Source: Ichthyophonus hoferi (Eukaryota; Opisthokonta; Ichthyosporea; Ichthyophonida; Ichthyophonidae). From it: 51,517 nt of DNA. This document shows, in pieces, positions 1 through 9,884 of this stretch. A program made the position numbers and the translations under genes. Position 1 is the stretch's first letter. Every line of letters begins with the position of its first letter. Under the pieces are notes generated by a model. It was not told where the DNA came from. It ran no database searches and saw nothing but the letters and a program-made list of their open reading frames with translations. Where the stretch lies: contig NAOQ01000200.1 in NCBI GenBank assembly GCA_002751075.1, positions 7,161 to 58,677 on the forward strand, in the 5' to 3' direction.

Positions 1-950
1 AGAGTGGATGGCGAGGCATAGCTGAGACGATCTTGAGAACCAACGATATGACAGATTGAAAATCTGTATTTATAAATCACTTTGTAACCAATAATACAAA
101 CATTATAATAACTATATTTGGTATAATTGTGGCTCTCCGTTGGATAAAATTCATGGGATGATACGGTACGGCATTTGTCTGATATGACCTTAATATAATA
201 TAGTAGTATTTGGTGCATGGTATAATGTTATATAATTTATTATAAGATAATATACAGTTTATTATATAGTAATAGTTGGGCTGTTATGGCACAATACACA
301 ATTTATTATAGGATAATATATGATATATTATACTGGAACTGGAACATATATTCTTTTATAGGATAATGTGCGGTATTATAGATCATAGGCGTAAAATCGC
401 TAAATATATTCAATTTTATTTGAAGCATTGATTTCTTCAATTTAATAGTCAAACTTGGTTCCATTTATTAACATATAACCCGAAGTACAATATTGTATGC
501 AAGCCCAACTATGTTCAGAAGTATAAAAAAAACCCTACTGTGTTTTTAGTACGGTTTTTCAGAACGAGAATGTATTTTAAAGGCTTTTATGTTACGAAGT
601 TATTGGAATTATTTTATAAACATATTGACAAACATAAATTTGTTAAAAAAAGACAGGAGCATTGCAAATTAAATATGTATGTCCGCATATGGCATAAAGG
701 AAAAATACACAAAAGAAAAGAAAGCATGGGCCGTACCATATTTTGAGCCATAATTTAACAAAGGAATACCTATAAAATAATGTATGGCTTAGGGCCTGTA
801 CTGGAGTCAAGATAAAATCAGTATTCTCCCCAAATATATTCTTAAATATAGCTACATATATAATATAGTTATATTTGTATCATTAATTAATGCTTGAGTT
901 CTGAAGTATTATACTATACAGTATACATATAAGATGCTATATTTAGAAAG
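1..950. other. Left-edge non-coding stretch, AT-rich
   Basis: Strongly AT-rich sequence with many short TATA/ATTATA runs. The only open frame (540-746, plus) is lysine/phenylalanine-rich, resembles no family I know, and is of a length expected by chance here. No gene, RNA gene or clear repeat seen up to the LTR that starts at 951. Confidence 0.5.
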
Positions 951-1763
951 TGTTGGAACCACGTTTCTTTTTTACTTATGACAAATCAATTTTCGTGTTC
1001 GGTCCAATAGTTAATAGCATAGTTTTCTTAACTATGGTAAAATTGATTTGTCGATTCAGTATGCAAGCACACATAATTACGTGCCATCCACATAAGGATA
1101 TGATAGTATAAGATTAGATAAGATCAGGCAATTCTAGTGGACCTCAGTGATTTATTGTGATATTGTATGACTTAATAAGGATCTTTACAATCTACGTGGG
1201 TGTTGACCCAAATTAACACCCGCAATAAACAAAGGCCGGGAAATCTGTCTACCATTAAAAAGGCTCAAGTCTCGAGGGATCAATACAAAATCGAATCCAT
1301 CTAACATACGGAATAGCCCAAGAACATCGTATAAGAAAAAAAAAGCTACCCAGAAGAAAATAACAACAGGCCCCCAATTTAAACATTCTCGTATAGAAAA
1401 ACAATAAACAATAAAGAGATAGTTATGAACGTCTCTTCTGCAAATATTCAGAACTTAAAGCGAAAGAATTACAATCCCGAGCGTAGACATCTGAATTACT
1501 GCATTAGCAAAAACTACAAAATTAAACTCTCCGATCGTAGTGACTGGGAATCAGACCAATTTATGTCCCTTGGTTCCGATACAGACTTTACTGGGACGAC
1601 ACATTCTGACCGCATAAAAGATACAAAAACAATCAATAATAAGCACGGTTCTCAATCGTCAATAATTCACTGCTCGATTTATGTGCTTTATGTTTTGCTT
1701 CATATTGTGTCTATTGTTATCAATAAAGTTGCAGTAGATACTCCAGGCTCTTTATATGTGTAG
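951..1763 (+). mobile_element. Partial copia-type LTR, family A (fossil)
   Basis: Starts TGTTGGAACC, like the LTRs at 20731, 28455 (minus) and 36473 (minus). It shares their internal landmarks: the paired ACAAATCAATT/AATTGATTTGT arms, the 'ATTCTAGTGG' block, the 'TTAACACCCGC' block and the 'CACGGTTCTCA' block near 1650. Relative to the other copies it carries a few hundred extra bases between about 1245 and 1618, and it loses similarity after about 1740. The 112-codon open frame at 1425-1763 falls in this LTR and is not treated as a host gene. Old, broken copy lying downstream of the HEL2 3' end. Confidence 0.7.
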
Positions 1764-2404
1764 CATTGCATTAATAGCTGATATGAGTGCAAAAATATGA
1801 AGACATCACAATCTTTATTTGTTTTTATTAATAATATATTGGGTAGAATAAATTTAACTAGTAAATAATCGTGTAACAATTCAATTGGATTCGATTGAAA
1901 AAATGAATCTGTGAACAATAAAGGAAGAGGCACAATGTTTCAATCTAAAATAAAATGCTACCTAAACACCAATTAATCAAAAATGATAAAACCAAATAAA
2001 CAATTGTTCGAAGAAGAATTGCTTAAAAATAACTAACAATAAGCAAATGTGTCTGATAGGTTGATCCTATTCTCATATGGGCACCCAGATGTATATCTGT
2101 CCAGTCCCCTCTTTAACCTTAATGTGTAAAACCTATGTGAGAATGAATAATATTATTGGAAAAGAAATGGCCATAATCATTTGTTAAGATGTCGAGCGCA
2201 GCAGGCTGGATAATAATCACAACATAAACATGCAATTATATACAATGCGATTAACTATTACTGAACTATATTTAATCAATTTATGAGTTACAATATAAAT
2301 GCCTTAACCCGTATCTATTGTTGTAGCTGATCAGTGTTCTATAACTTTACATACGTGTAGTTCCGTTTATTATTATTACATATAAGTGACCATGCTAGCA
2401 TCGA
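1764..2404. other. Spacer between LTR remnant and HEL2 3' end
   Basis: AT-rich spacer, expected to hold the HEL2 3' UTR and poly(A) region (the gene runs on the minus strand). No coding signal or repeat recognised. Confidence 0.4.
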
Positions 2405-5400
2405 TCACTGATACACTTGCATAGCCACAGAACACTGAATCTTAATGGCATTCTCGTGTATCTTATCCAATATCAACTGTTTTTCTTTGTTAAAGAACTC
2501 GGACAGGAAGTCCTCAAACATCAAATAGCTTGTCGGTCCAAATAGGCGGAAAAAGAATACATAGTAGTCTATAGCATCCATCTTATTTAAACGAAACTGA
2601 TGTGAAACCTGGTTAAATATATCAAACCTCTTAGTATCTATCATCCATTTCGTTTTAACAATGCTAATCAGCAAGTTATTAAGAATAGTCTGTTCATGCG
2701 CCTGTTCTATTTCCTTTTTCTTGTCCCTCGGGATCAAATCTAAGAAATCCTCAAAATTGATATCATTCATAACATCCTCATTACTGCAAACATATTGTTT
2801 GTAAAACGTCTCTGCATCAATTTCATTATGACGGAGCTGGTTTAAACCTTGACTGAGACACTTGGAATTGTCAATTTTACTCTCCAACGTCTCTTTGTCA
2901 ATCTTATCTTTTTCGTTACCACCATTGACAACTACAGATAATGGAATCTCATTGGCTATATGTTGACTGGTGAGTGTCTGTGATGTATCCACTAATAAGG
3001 TTTTGGTGTCACCAATAGATTTGGGTGTTTCTTTAATATGACTAATAGTCTTGTTGGAGCCATCCCATTCCAAGCCTGTCGTTTTGGATAATGTATTGTT
3101 GGCATCAACTATCTTCATTGGAAAAACAGAAGCATTTGGAGAAAGAGTAGATAATAGAACTGATGCAGGTGTGAAAATAGATGAAGGTTTTGAGGTCTGC
3201 TTGGTAGAGGTTGGCTTAATGACATCAGATACACTCTTTACAACAATAGGAGTAGCAGGAGAAGTAGTAGTACACGAAATATCTAGGATGGGTTTGAAGA
3301 TAGATGTACGTTTTGGGGTCTCAATGGCAAAAATTGTACTAGTAGTATCAGATACACTTTCTGTAGTAGTGGCAGTAGAGAGAGTAGGGGATGAAACAAC
3401 CAATGCAGATGTAGAAAGACATACACGATTTTGAGTCTGGTTAGTAGAAGGTACATTAGTGATATCAGACACACTCTCTGCAATAGTGACAGCAGTAGGA
3501 GAAGTAGTAGTGGATGAAACAACTGGTGTAGGTTTGGAAGTAGATTCAGGTTTTGGGGTCCGGTTGATAGAGGCTGTCTTAGTAATATCCCAGACACTCT
3601 CGGCAACAATAATACCAGTAGGAGAGGGAATGGATGAAGCAACAGCAGCAGATTTTGAAATAGATTCATGTTTTAGGGTCTCTTTAGTAGAAGGGGTATC
3701 AGTGAGATCCGATACACTTTCTCCAGCAGCAACAGCAGCAAGAGAAGTAGTGGAGGAAACAACTGGTGCAGGGGTAGAAATAGATGCAGTTTTTGAGGTC
3801 TCGTTGGTAGAGGTTGTATTAATAGAAGGTGCACCAGTAACATCAGAGACACTCTCTGGAACAACAGCAGTAGTGGAGGAAACAACTGATGTAGGTGTGG
3901 AGATAGATGTACATTTGAGAGTTTGGTTGGTAGAGGGTGTACTAGTAATATCGGATACACTCTCGCCAACAATCGCAGCAGGGGAATGAGCGGAGGAAAC
4001 AACTGGTGCAGGTGTAGAAGTAGTTACATGCTCGGGGGTCTTGTTGATAGAGGGTATAGAAGATCTAGGAGAACATACGATATTTTCCTTCTTAACTACA
4101 GAGACAGTAGCAGGTGATTGTTTCTGTGAACCTGTAGGCTTGCTATTCATAACATTGGTAAGAGGAGTAGGTGACGCTCTGGGGGGTGCTCGGCTGTTTC
4201 CGGCTGATAGAGATATCTCAAGATAACCCGGACGTACATTATCCCCACGAGAAATTGCAGACCTCGTTGTATTTTTAGTAGGTCTAGCAGCATAGTTTGT
4301 ACTTGACACCACTGATGAAAGACTTGGAAAGTCAAGAGAAGAAAGCTGTGAATCACTCACAGAGTGAGTCATTGACACGGTAGAGTTGGCACTGGTTGAT
4401 AGAGTAGAAGCATGCATGTTCCTAGATGAAGAAGTTCCTCTTGATTCGTAACTAGTAAACCCAAGTTCGGATCGTAGAATTTGCTGCATTGCTTGCCGTT
4501 TAGCTGATCGGCCCATGTTTTTAGTATGTTCAGAGGCTATATGTGCGCGTAATTCGGCATCATTGGCAAAAACAATAAACTTTTTTACACGGCACTCTTC
4601 GTGGTTACATGGTTTGTGGGCCTCTTTGAAGTGTTGCTCCAGTTCTTGGTAATCACACCACCACGAATTAATATCGCCAGTAGTTGCACATACATGACAC
4701 TTAAAATGCTTATCACGGAGATGGTAAAATAGGTGGTCGTTATCGAAGTATCTAATGAGACAGAATTCACACTGTGGATGTCCGCGATGAGACGTGTTGG
4801 AAGGATCCCCCGATACGTTGTGAACGATTAGTTCCTTAGGTGAATATAGCGAAAATTCAAAGAGGAATATTTTCAAGTGATCCAGACACAGATCACATAG
4901 GCATTTATCATGAGCTTTGAGTAGATGGTCTTTTAATAAGTCCATGGTATCATATCGTTTTGCACATACTTGACACTGGAAACTAAATAGAGAAAGTACT
5001 TTCATAAGAAGCGGAACAGTGTCACAGAATATCTGTAGACTCTCATTAAATATATTTTTACTAGCAATCATTCTTTCAAAAAGGGTTGTCTCATTCCTTG
5101 TAAATACAACAATATCTAAATCAGTACGACACATTACGCAATACTTGTTCTTGGAAAGAGCTCTCATATGAAGTGAGCACATATAACATATAACACGGTG
5201 ATTGCATTGGCCCACTGCGTAATATACAATGTCATCGCAGCATACCGCACATGACTTCAATGCTCCGAATGACCCAGGCGCAGTTAATTCTATAGCAGTA
5301 TCTGTCCCTTTTAAAGGTGATGATGCTACAGTAGTGGTGGTTGTACTCGTACTTGGAGTGTTTATATTGAGAATGGTTCTAATGTTCCTCTTGTATTTCT

Positions 5401-5581
5401 TTTCAGGCATGTCCCAAAAAGACGTAGGGGAATTTGCTATACCGGAGGTAGAAAGTGATTCCGTCTTGAAAGTGTTTCTGATGTTGTCATCTGTAGTCCT
5501 ATTTGGTGGTTTTGTTCTGGTGTAATTCCACCGCGTATCCACATCGGAACCGGGCTTTGGTTTATCCCTATTGCCTGCCAT
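2405..5581 (-). CDS. HEL2: Hel2/ZNF598-type RING E3 ubiquitin ligase
   Basis: Single-exon protein of 1058 aa. The family senses collided ribosomes and ubiquitinates small-subunit proteins to start ribosome-associated quality control in the cytosol. Visible: a RING with C111, C114, C126, H128, C132, C135, C148 and C151; then zinc fingers with C203/C206/H219/H224, C271/C274/H287/H292, C295/C298 with H317/H322, and C325/C330 with H347/H352. RING followed by this row of fingers is the Hel2/ZNF598 order. A long Ser/Thr/Pro/Val-rich linker (about 375-830) includes seven imperfect units of roughly 40 aa. The C-terminus (about 905-1058) has two related helical modules, each with 'NxxDAxxxY' then 'FEDFL' and a charged KK/KE segment. 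The start at 5581 is the first ATG and lets the frame stay open throughout. A purine-rich (sense: pyrimidine-rich) tract lies upstream. The length exceeds yeast Hel2 mainly because of the repeat linker. Confidence 0.9.
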   Translation of the reverse strand: MAGNRDKPKPGSDVDTRWNYTRTKPPNRTTDDNIRNTFKTESLSTSGIANSPTSFWDMPEKKYKRNIRTILNINTPSTSTTTTTVASSPLKGTDTAIELTAPGSFGALKSCAVCCDDIVYYAVGQCNHRVICYMCSLHMRALSKNKYCVMCRTDLDIVVFTRNETTLFERMIASKNIFNESLQIFCDTVPLLMKVLSLFSFQCQVCAKRYDTMDLLKDHLLKAHDKCLCDLCLDHLKIFLFEFSLYSPKELIVHNVSGDPSNTSHRGHPQCEFCLIRYFDNDHLFYHLRDKHFKCHVCATTGDINSWWCDYQELEQHFKEAHKPCNHEECRVKKFIVFANDAELRAHIASEHTKNMGRSAKRQAMQQILRSELGFTSYESRGTSSSRNMHASTLSTSANSTVSMTHSVSDSQLSSLDFPSLSSVVSSTNYAARPTKNTTRSAISRGDNVRPGYLEISLSAGNSRAPPRASPTPLTNVMNSKPTGSQKQSPATVSVVKKENIVCSPRSSIPSINKTPEHVTTSTPAPVVSSAHSPAAIVGESVSDITSTPSTNQTLKCTSISTPTSVVSSTTAVVPESVSDVTGAPSINTTSTNETSKTASISTPAPVVSSTTSLAAVAAGESVSDLTDTPSTKETLKHESISKSAAVASSIPSPTGIIVAESVWDITKTASINRTPKPESTSKPTPVVSSTTTSPTAVTIAESVSDITNVPSTNQTQNRVCLSTSALVVSSPTLSTATTTESVSDTTSTIFAIETPKRTSIFKPILDISCTTTSPATPIVVKSVSDVIKPTSTKQTSKPSSIFTPASVLLSTLSPNASVFPMKIVDANNTLSKTTGLEWDGSNKTISHIKETPKSIGDTKTLLVDTSQTLTSQHIANEIPLSVVVNGGNEKDKIDKETLESKIDNSKCLSQGLNQLRHNEIDAETFYKQYVCSNEDVMNDINFEDFLDLIPRDKKKEIEQAHEQTILNNLLISIVKTKWMIDTKRFDIFNQVSHQFRLNKMDAIDYYVFFFRLFGPTSYLMFEDFLSEFFNKEKQLILDKIHENAIKIQCSVAMQVYQ
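3220..3990 (-). repeat. In-frame tandem repeat coding Ser/Thr-rich units in HEL2
   Basis: Seven copies of a landmark '(G/C)A(T/G/C)ACACT(C/T)T' on the plus strand occur near 3228, 3352, 3467, 3591, 3711, 3846 and 3952. The spacing is 106-135 nt. In the gene's sense each unit reads as an ESVSDxT motif followed by a TPxxxxS and a 'PxxVVSS' segment. Units differ at many bases but keep the frame, so this is an old, diverged coding minisatellite. Confidence 0.85.
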
Positions 5582-7009
5582 AATGAAGACTGGTCTGTAT
5601 AGTGATTATAGATTATTATACTATCTCATAGACTGTAATGACCTGGTAGGAGAATAATAGTTAGAGAAGAGAAATTATAAAGAAAAGATGAGTATAAGGT
5701 ATAATAAATATTACTAGAGTGGGGAAAAAAAGAGAGAAAAGGAAGCATACATAAAAATAAAAATAAAGATAGAATATAATAGGGAAATAGAAATAATAAG
5801 AGAAGAATTATAATAAAATCAAATAAAGGTGAAAGAAGTATAGGCTGACGTTATACAATATATACCAATAGATTAAAATTTAAACAGTAGTTAAAATATT
5901 GAAAGAACCGGACAATTGCAGGCAATGCATTTGAGTATATATGTGTTTTAAGGCAAGTTGATATTATTGTTCATGTGTTATGGCTAGTGATTATGTATGC
6001 AAATATTCGTGGTATATTGATATAAAGTTTGCTTTAGCTTAAAAAAGATCAAGTTAAAGTGTGAAATAAATCTTACCTTACAATGAAGATAGCATCGCTA
6101 GTAATTATGGTAAAATGTGACAGAAACTTCCGCTGGATCCCAATAATTAACAGGCTTTTCCCAGTAGAATTGTTTTTCTAGCAACATGTTTTTGAAGATG
6201 TTAATACCACCACTACGAATACGTTAAATGACAGTACTAAGCTAATGAATAGATAATAGTGGTAGAATTTGTAGGTAGAGTGATAACGGGAGACAATAAA
6301 GTGCAATAAAATTAGGTGTTAAAAATAAAGCTTTTTAAGTATACTTATAAAAATATTGTTTTACAGGTTCTATAAAAAGTATCAGCAGGCCAGGCCGGGT
6401 AAAAATAGAATAGTCGAACAATATTCAGTTATAGTAACTAGAATAAAGGGGTAATGAATGTATTAAATGTAACTAGGTAAGTGAGGGTGTATGCACTGGC
6501 ATTTCATTTGTAAATAAAAAAAGAAACTTGAAAAATCTTAAAAAAAATTAACCTCTGCTAGAATAAGAATAATGAGAAGCTAAAGATTGTTATAGTAAGC
6601 TGTAAACAAGCTCAAGCATTAACAACTTTCACAATCACTTAGTTGTAAAAGAAAGTAAAGTAAATATTAAAAGCAATCCTTAGTCCTACATATTATGATC
6701 GGTCACTATTATATTCCTATAAGCCATTAAAATGTACTAAAACACTGAAGTATACTACATTTGCCTCTTACTATAGTATATTACTCACTAACATGTTAGT
6801 ACTATAAAACGTAAACCAATTACATATCCTTTTGTATTGGCTGTATCACCACATAAAGAGCCAATCATACATTAGTTCCATTAAACACATATGGAAATAT
6901 GACGTCTGACTGCAGAATACTTTCAGTTGAGTATTATTGGCCTTATGATAAGATTTAATTTAACAAATATAATATAGATAGCATATTAAATTTTTTCTAT
7001 ATAATTTAC

Positions 7010-7041
<32 letters not shown>

Positions 7042-7348
7042 GTACAGAAGACACGTTATGACTCTATGAATTATCGCACACTATTTAAAAATACCGTGTA
7101 CATTTTTAAACAGTAACCTCATTCTCACTAAAAGCATCTAATTCATATTAATTTTAAAACTTTAAGGAGCGAATAGTGAAATGTAATTTTAAGTTTTAAA
7201 TATTTTTCACCGGTATATATTTTTTAATATCTTTAATGTCATGGTATATTAGAAAGCACTTGCACAACCACCGATAATTGTAGACCTTTTAATCAGTAAA
7301 ACATTAATTAACCTATGCATTTCTTATTTGTTTTGTTATTACTTAGAC
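5582..7348. other. Divergent intergenic region between HEL2 and SDHAF4
   Basis: Both genes read away from this 1.8-kb stretch, so their promoters should lie here. 5640-5850 is purine-rich on the plus strand (GAGA/GAAAA runs), i.e. pyrimidine-rich in the HEL2 sense. A (TA)n run sits at about 7013-7041. Just before the SDHAF4 ATG is a pyrimidine stretch ending in ACTTAG (7341-7346), which could be a 3' splice site of a 5' UTR intron. No other gene seen. Confidence 0.5.
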
Positions 7349-7717
7349 ATGTTTTTCTCGCAATTATCTGCAGCCTCTAAAGTGTGGCTCCCTACTGTGT
7401 CTCATAAGCTCTTGCAGGCGCCACGCCAGTTCTTTTTACCTATTTCATTTATTACTGTCGCCAACTATGCAACTATAATCCAAGGCAAAACACCTAAGCA
7501 AAATCCACTGGTTATGACAGGAAACTTAAACATACACGAAGTCTTGGACACTGATGATGTCGATGAAACAGAGGCGATCTCCAAGAAAGATGAGAGGGCT
7601 ACCGTCAGCCTTGGTGCATATGTAAACAAAAAGACAGGAGAAATAGGGGGGCCAAGGGGCCCAGAACCGGTCAGGTATGGTGACTGGGAAATTAAAGGTC
7701 GTTGCTCCGATTTTTAA
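7349..7717 (+). CDS. SDHAF4: Succinate dehydrogenase assembly factor 4
   Basis: 122-aa protein whose C-terminal third carries the SDHAF4 (DUF1674, yeast Sdh8) signature: [18 protein letters not shown] followed by KGR and a terminal SDF. The family binds flavinylated SDH1/SDHA in the mitochondrial matrix and helps it join SDH2 in complex II. Residues 1-35 are rich in hydroxylated, hydrophobic and basic residues with no acidic ones, fitting a mitochondrial presequence. I chose the ATG at 7349; the frame opens slightly upstream but without another ATG. The ATG follows an acceptor-like 'TTATTACTTAG', so a 5' UTR intron or a short upstream exon is possible. It is the only well-supported plus-strand gene. 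Length fits the family (about 100-140 aa). Confidence 0.93.
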   Translation: MFFSQLSAASKVWLPTVSHKLLQAPRQFFLPISFITVANYATIIQGKTPKQNPLVMTGNLNIHEVLDTDDVDETEAISKKDERATVSLGAYVNKKTGEIGGPRGPEPVRYGDWEIKGRCSDF

Positions 7718-9884
7718 AATGTAAAACAAGGAAATGATTATAAATTATAAAGGCCAAGAGATATAAAAGTATATGGAATATGTAATTGGTTGAGTGAGAG
7801 AAACGTTTAAAATTTGAAAATTAAATGGCTGTGGAACTCTTGCTTACCTTTATTATTATATTCTAAATCGGTTGATTGTTTTAACAACGGGATCCCCCAG
7901 GCTACTTTAGAGGTCTTTTATAGCTTGTTTAGCACTAGATAAAGGCATTGTAAAGGTGAGATAAGTTTATATTGTAATTATAGGGACAGTATATTAGAAT
8001 ATTCATATAATATGCATTTAAGGCTCTATTCTATAAGTGGACGTCCTGTTGAAGAAATTTTCATTGGTTTTAATGTCTGGGTTTGTAATAAGATGTGAGG
8101 TAGCAATACACGATTCTTGAATCGGCAAATACTATGCACCGCTTCAAGGTAATAAGGATTATAACATGTTCTTTGTATATAACATACCTTAACAATCCGT
8201 TGGTAGTTCTATAGCTACACACTAACACATATTTTTACAACAGTTTAACATGTTAATAATACTGGTGAAAAATAGTTATTATGTTCAGACTTAATAAATT
8301 TATAATTAAATTGTAACTTTCATTGGCGCTAATACATTTAAACAGAAATTATTGCAGCATGTTGGATTTTTATTTTCTTAGTACTGTTATATATCGTGAA
8401 GATATTCGGCGATATTTCAGTTAAAATCCGTGTACCATGGACTATAATGGGATGATTTTTATGCTATCATAGATAAAAGATAAAAATATAATGGCCAATA
8501 ATTAAAGCCCTTAATGAAGGTCTCATATATGCAATCACAATAGGAATTTATAGCAATAGTAATAAATGAAGTTTTATTTTTTTTCCATTAATGGATGGTA
8601 TTTAAACTAGACTATGTTAATTATTGTGTCCAATAAAGTAGAGATGAGATAGACTGTTTATGTATAAGAGAAATACAATAATTAAAGGCATTCATGTATG
8701 TTTAATATGAAAATTACCTTGATAAAGTGTGAGATCACAGTTCACTGGAATACCCAGTATATAAAGAACAGGGGGAAATAATAAAAAGACAAAGAAAGGC
8801 CGGGTAAATTAAATAGATTATCATGATTGGCCGTGGTAGTAAACTACATTTTAATTGAGAAAATATGATAAGTAATTGCTAAAATAGGAATATTTAATTA
8901 ATTTGGGTATTTCTTTATATAGCTATAATTATTAAATATTATTAGGGATTGCTATTCCATATGCAGCCTGGAAAACTAGTTAGTGCAATCTATTGGTGTT
9001 AAATAACAATCCTAGATGAACGATTAAAATTGAACCAGTTAATGGTAGAGATCCCGTGACTATATAAAAACCTATTTGGCAGAGAGCGAAGGATATTGAT
9101 TGGATACTGCTTAGGGTTTGGATTGACCGAATAAGATAACATTAAAAAGGCATGGTATAATGATAGAAAAAATAATATTACAATTATAAATAAACCGAAT
9201 AAACTTTTATTTGTTGTATTTAAAACTCTATTGCTTACCCGAAGTTAAAAACAAAACAAAACAATTTACAGCTAATCATTGGTTTATATCCTTACGAGAT
9301 AAAATCCTCTACGTATTAAATTAAATTAAATAGTCTCGCTATATAACAAAATCACCCTCAGTACAAGAGCCAATAGATACACAGGTCGTTTCTAAGAGCG
9401 TGTTGATGCGGTTGCCTTGGCGGGTTTAGTTTTAAAAAATTTAAGTTTAAGCACAGCCATTGAGTCCTGACGATAGACCACCTAGAGAGTGGGGATTATT
9501 ACATGTAAATTGGGGGGTTTATTATATGCAATGATACTCCTGTCCTTCGCAGTACGCTATATATTTATCAATTTATTGCCTCCTCTCCCCTCTATATGCT
9601 AATGAGGCTCTCATTTAGTCTTATTTTCTATTGGGTTTCCAAACTTTAACCTATTTCTACCAGTGCCTCTACATAAATATGATGGATAACAATGCGGTAG
9701 TAGACTACTGGAGATAGTTTTTTTTTTTTTTTGGAAAGACTAGCTTATAAATATATGAAATATATTATATTTTACTATGCTGTATTACTACATATACGAA
9801 AATGTCACAGAAACTCAAAACTACTGGTCTATTGGGATATCATTACTGAATAAAGAGAAAATGAAAAAAGCAATAATTGCATAC
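7718..9884. other. Convergent spacer between SDHAF4 and DPY19
   Basis: Two kb of AT-rich sequence holding the 3' ends of both converging genes. The last short exon of DPY19 should lie in the right part but was not identified: 9465-9570 and 9790-9860 hold short open stretches on the minus strand without a family match. A T16 run lies at about 9717-9732. No other feature recognised. Confidence 0.4.

Noticed and set aside
1425-1763. 112-codon plus-strand frame as a host gene
   Set aside because: Its 3' half matches the LTR sequence of family A (35900-36130 and 28000-28110 on the minus strand), so it belongs to the retroelement remnant.
3051-3989. Val/Glu/Thr-rich plus-strand frames inside HEL2
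   Set aside because: They are the antisense of the in-frame Ser/Thr repeat, which keeps the opposite strand open as well.
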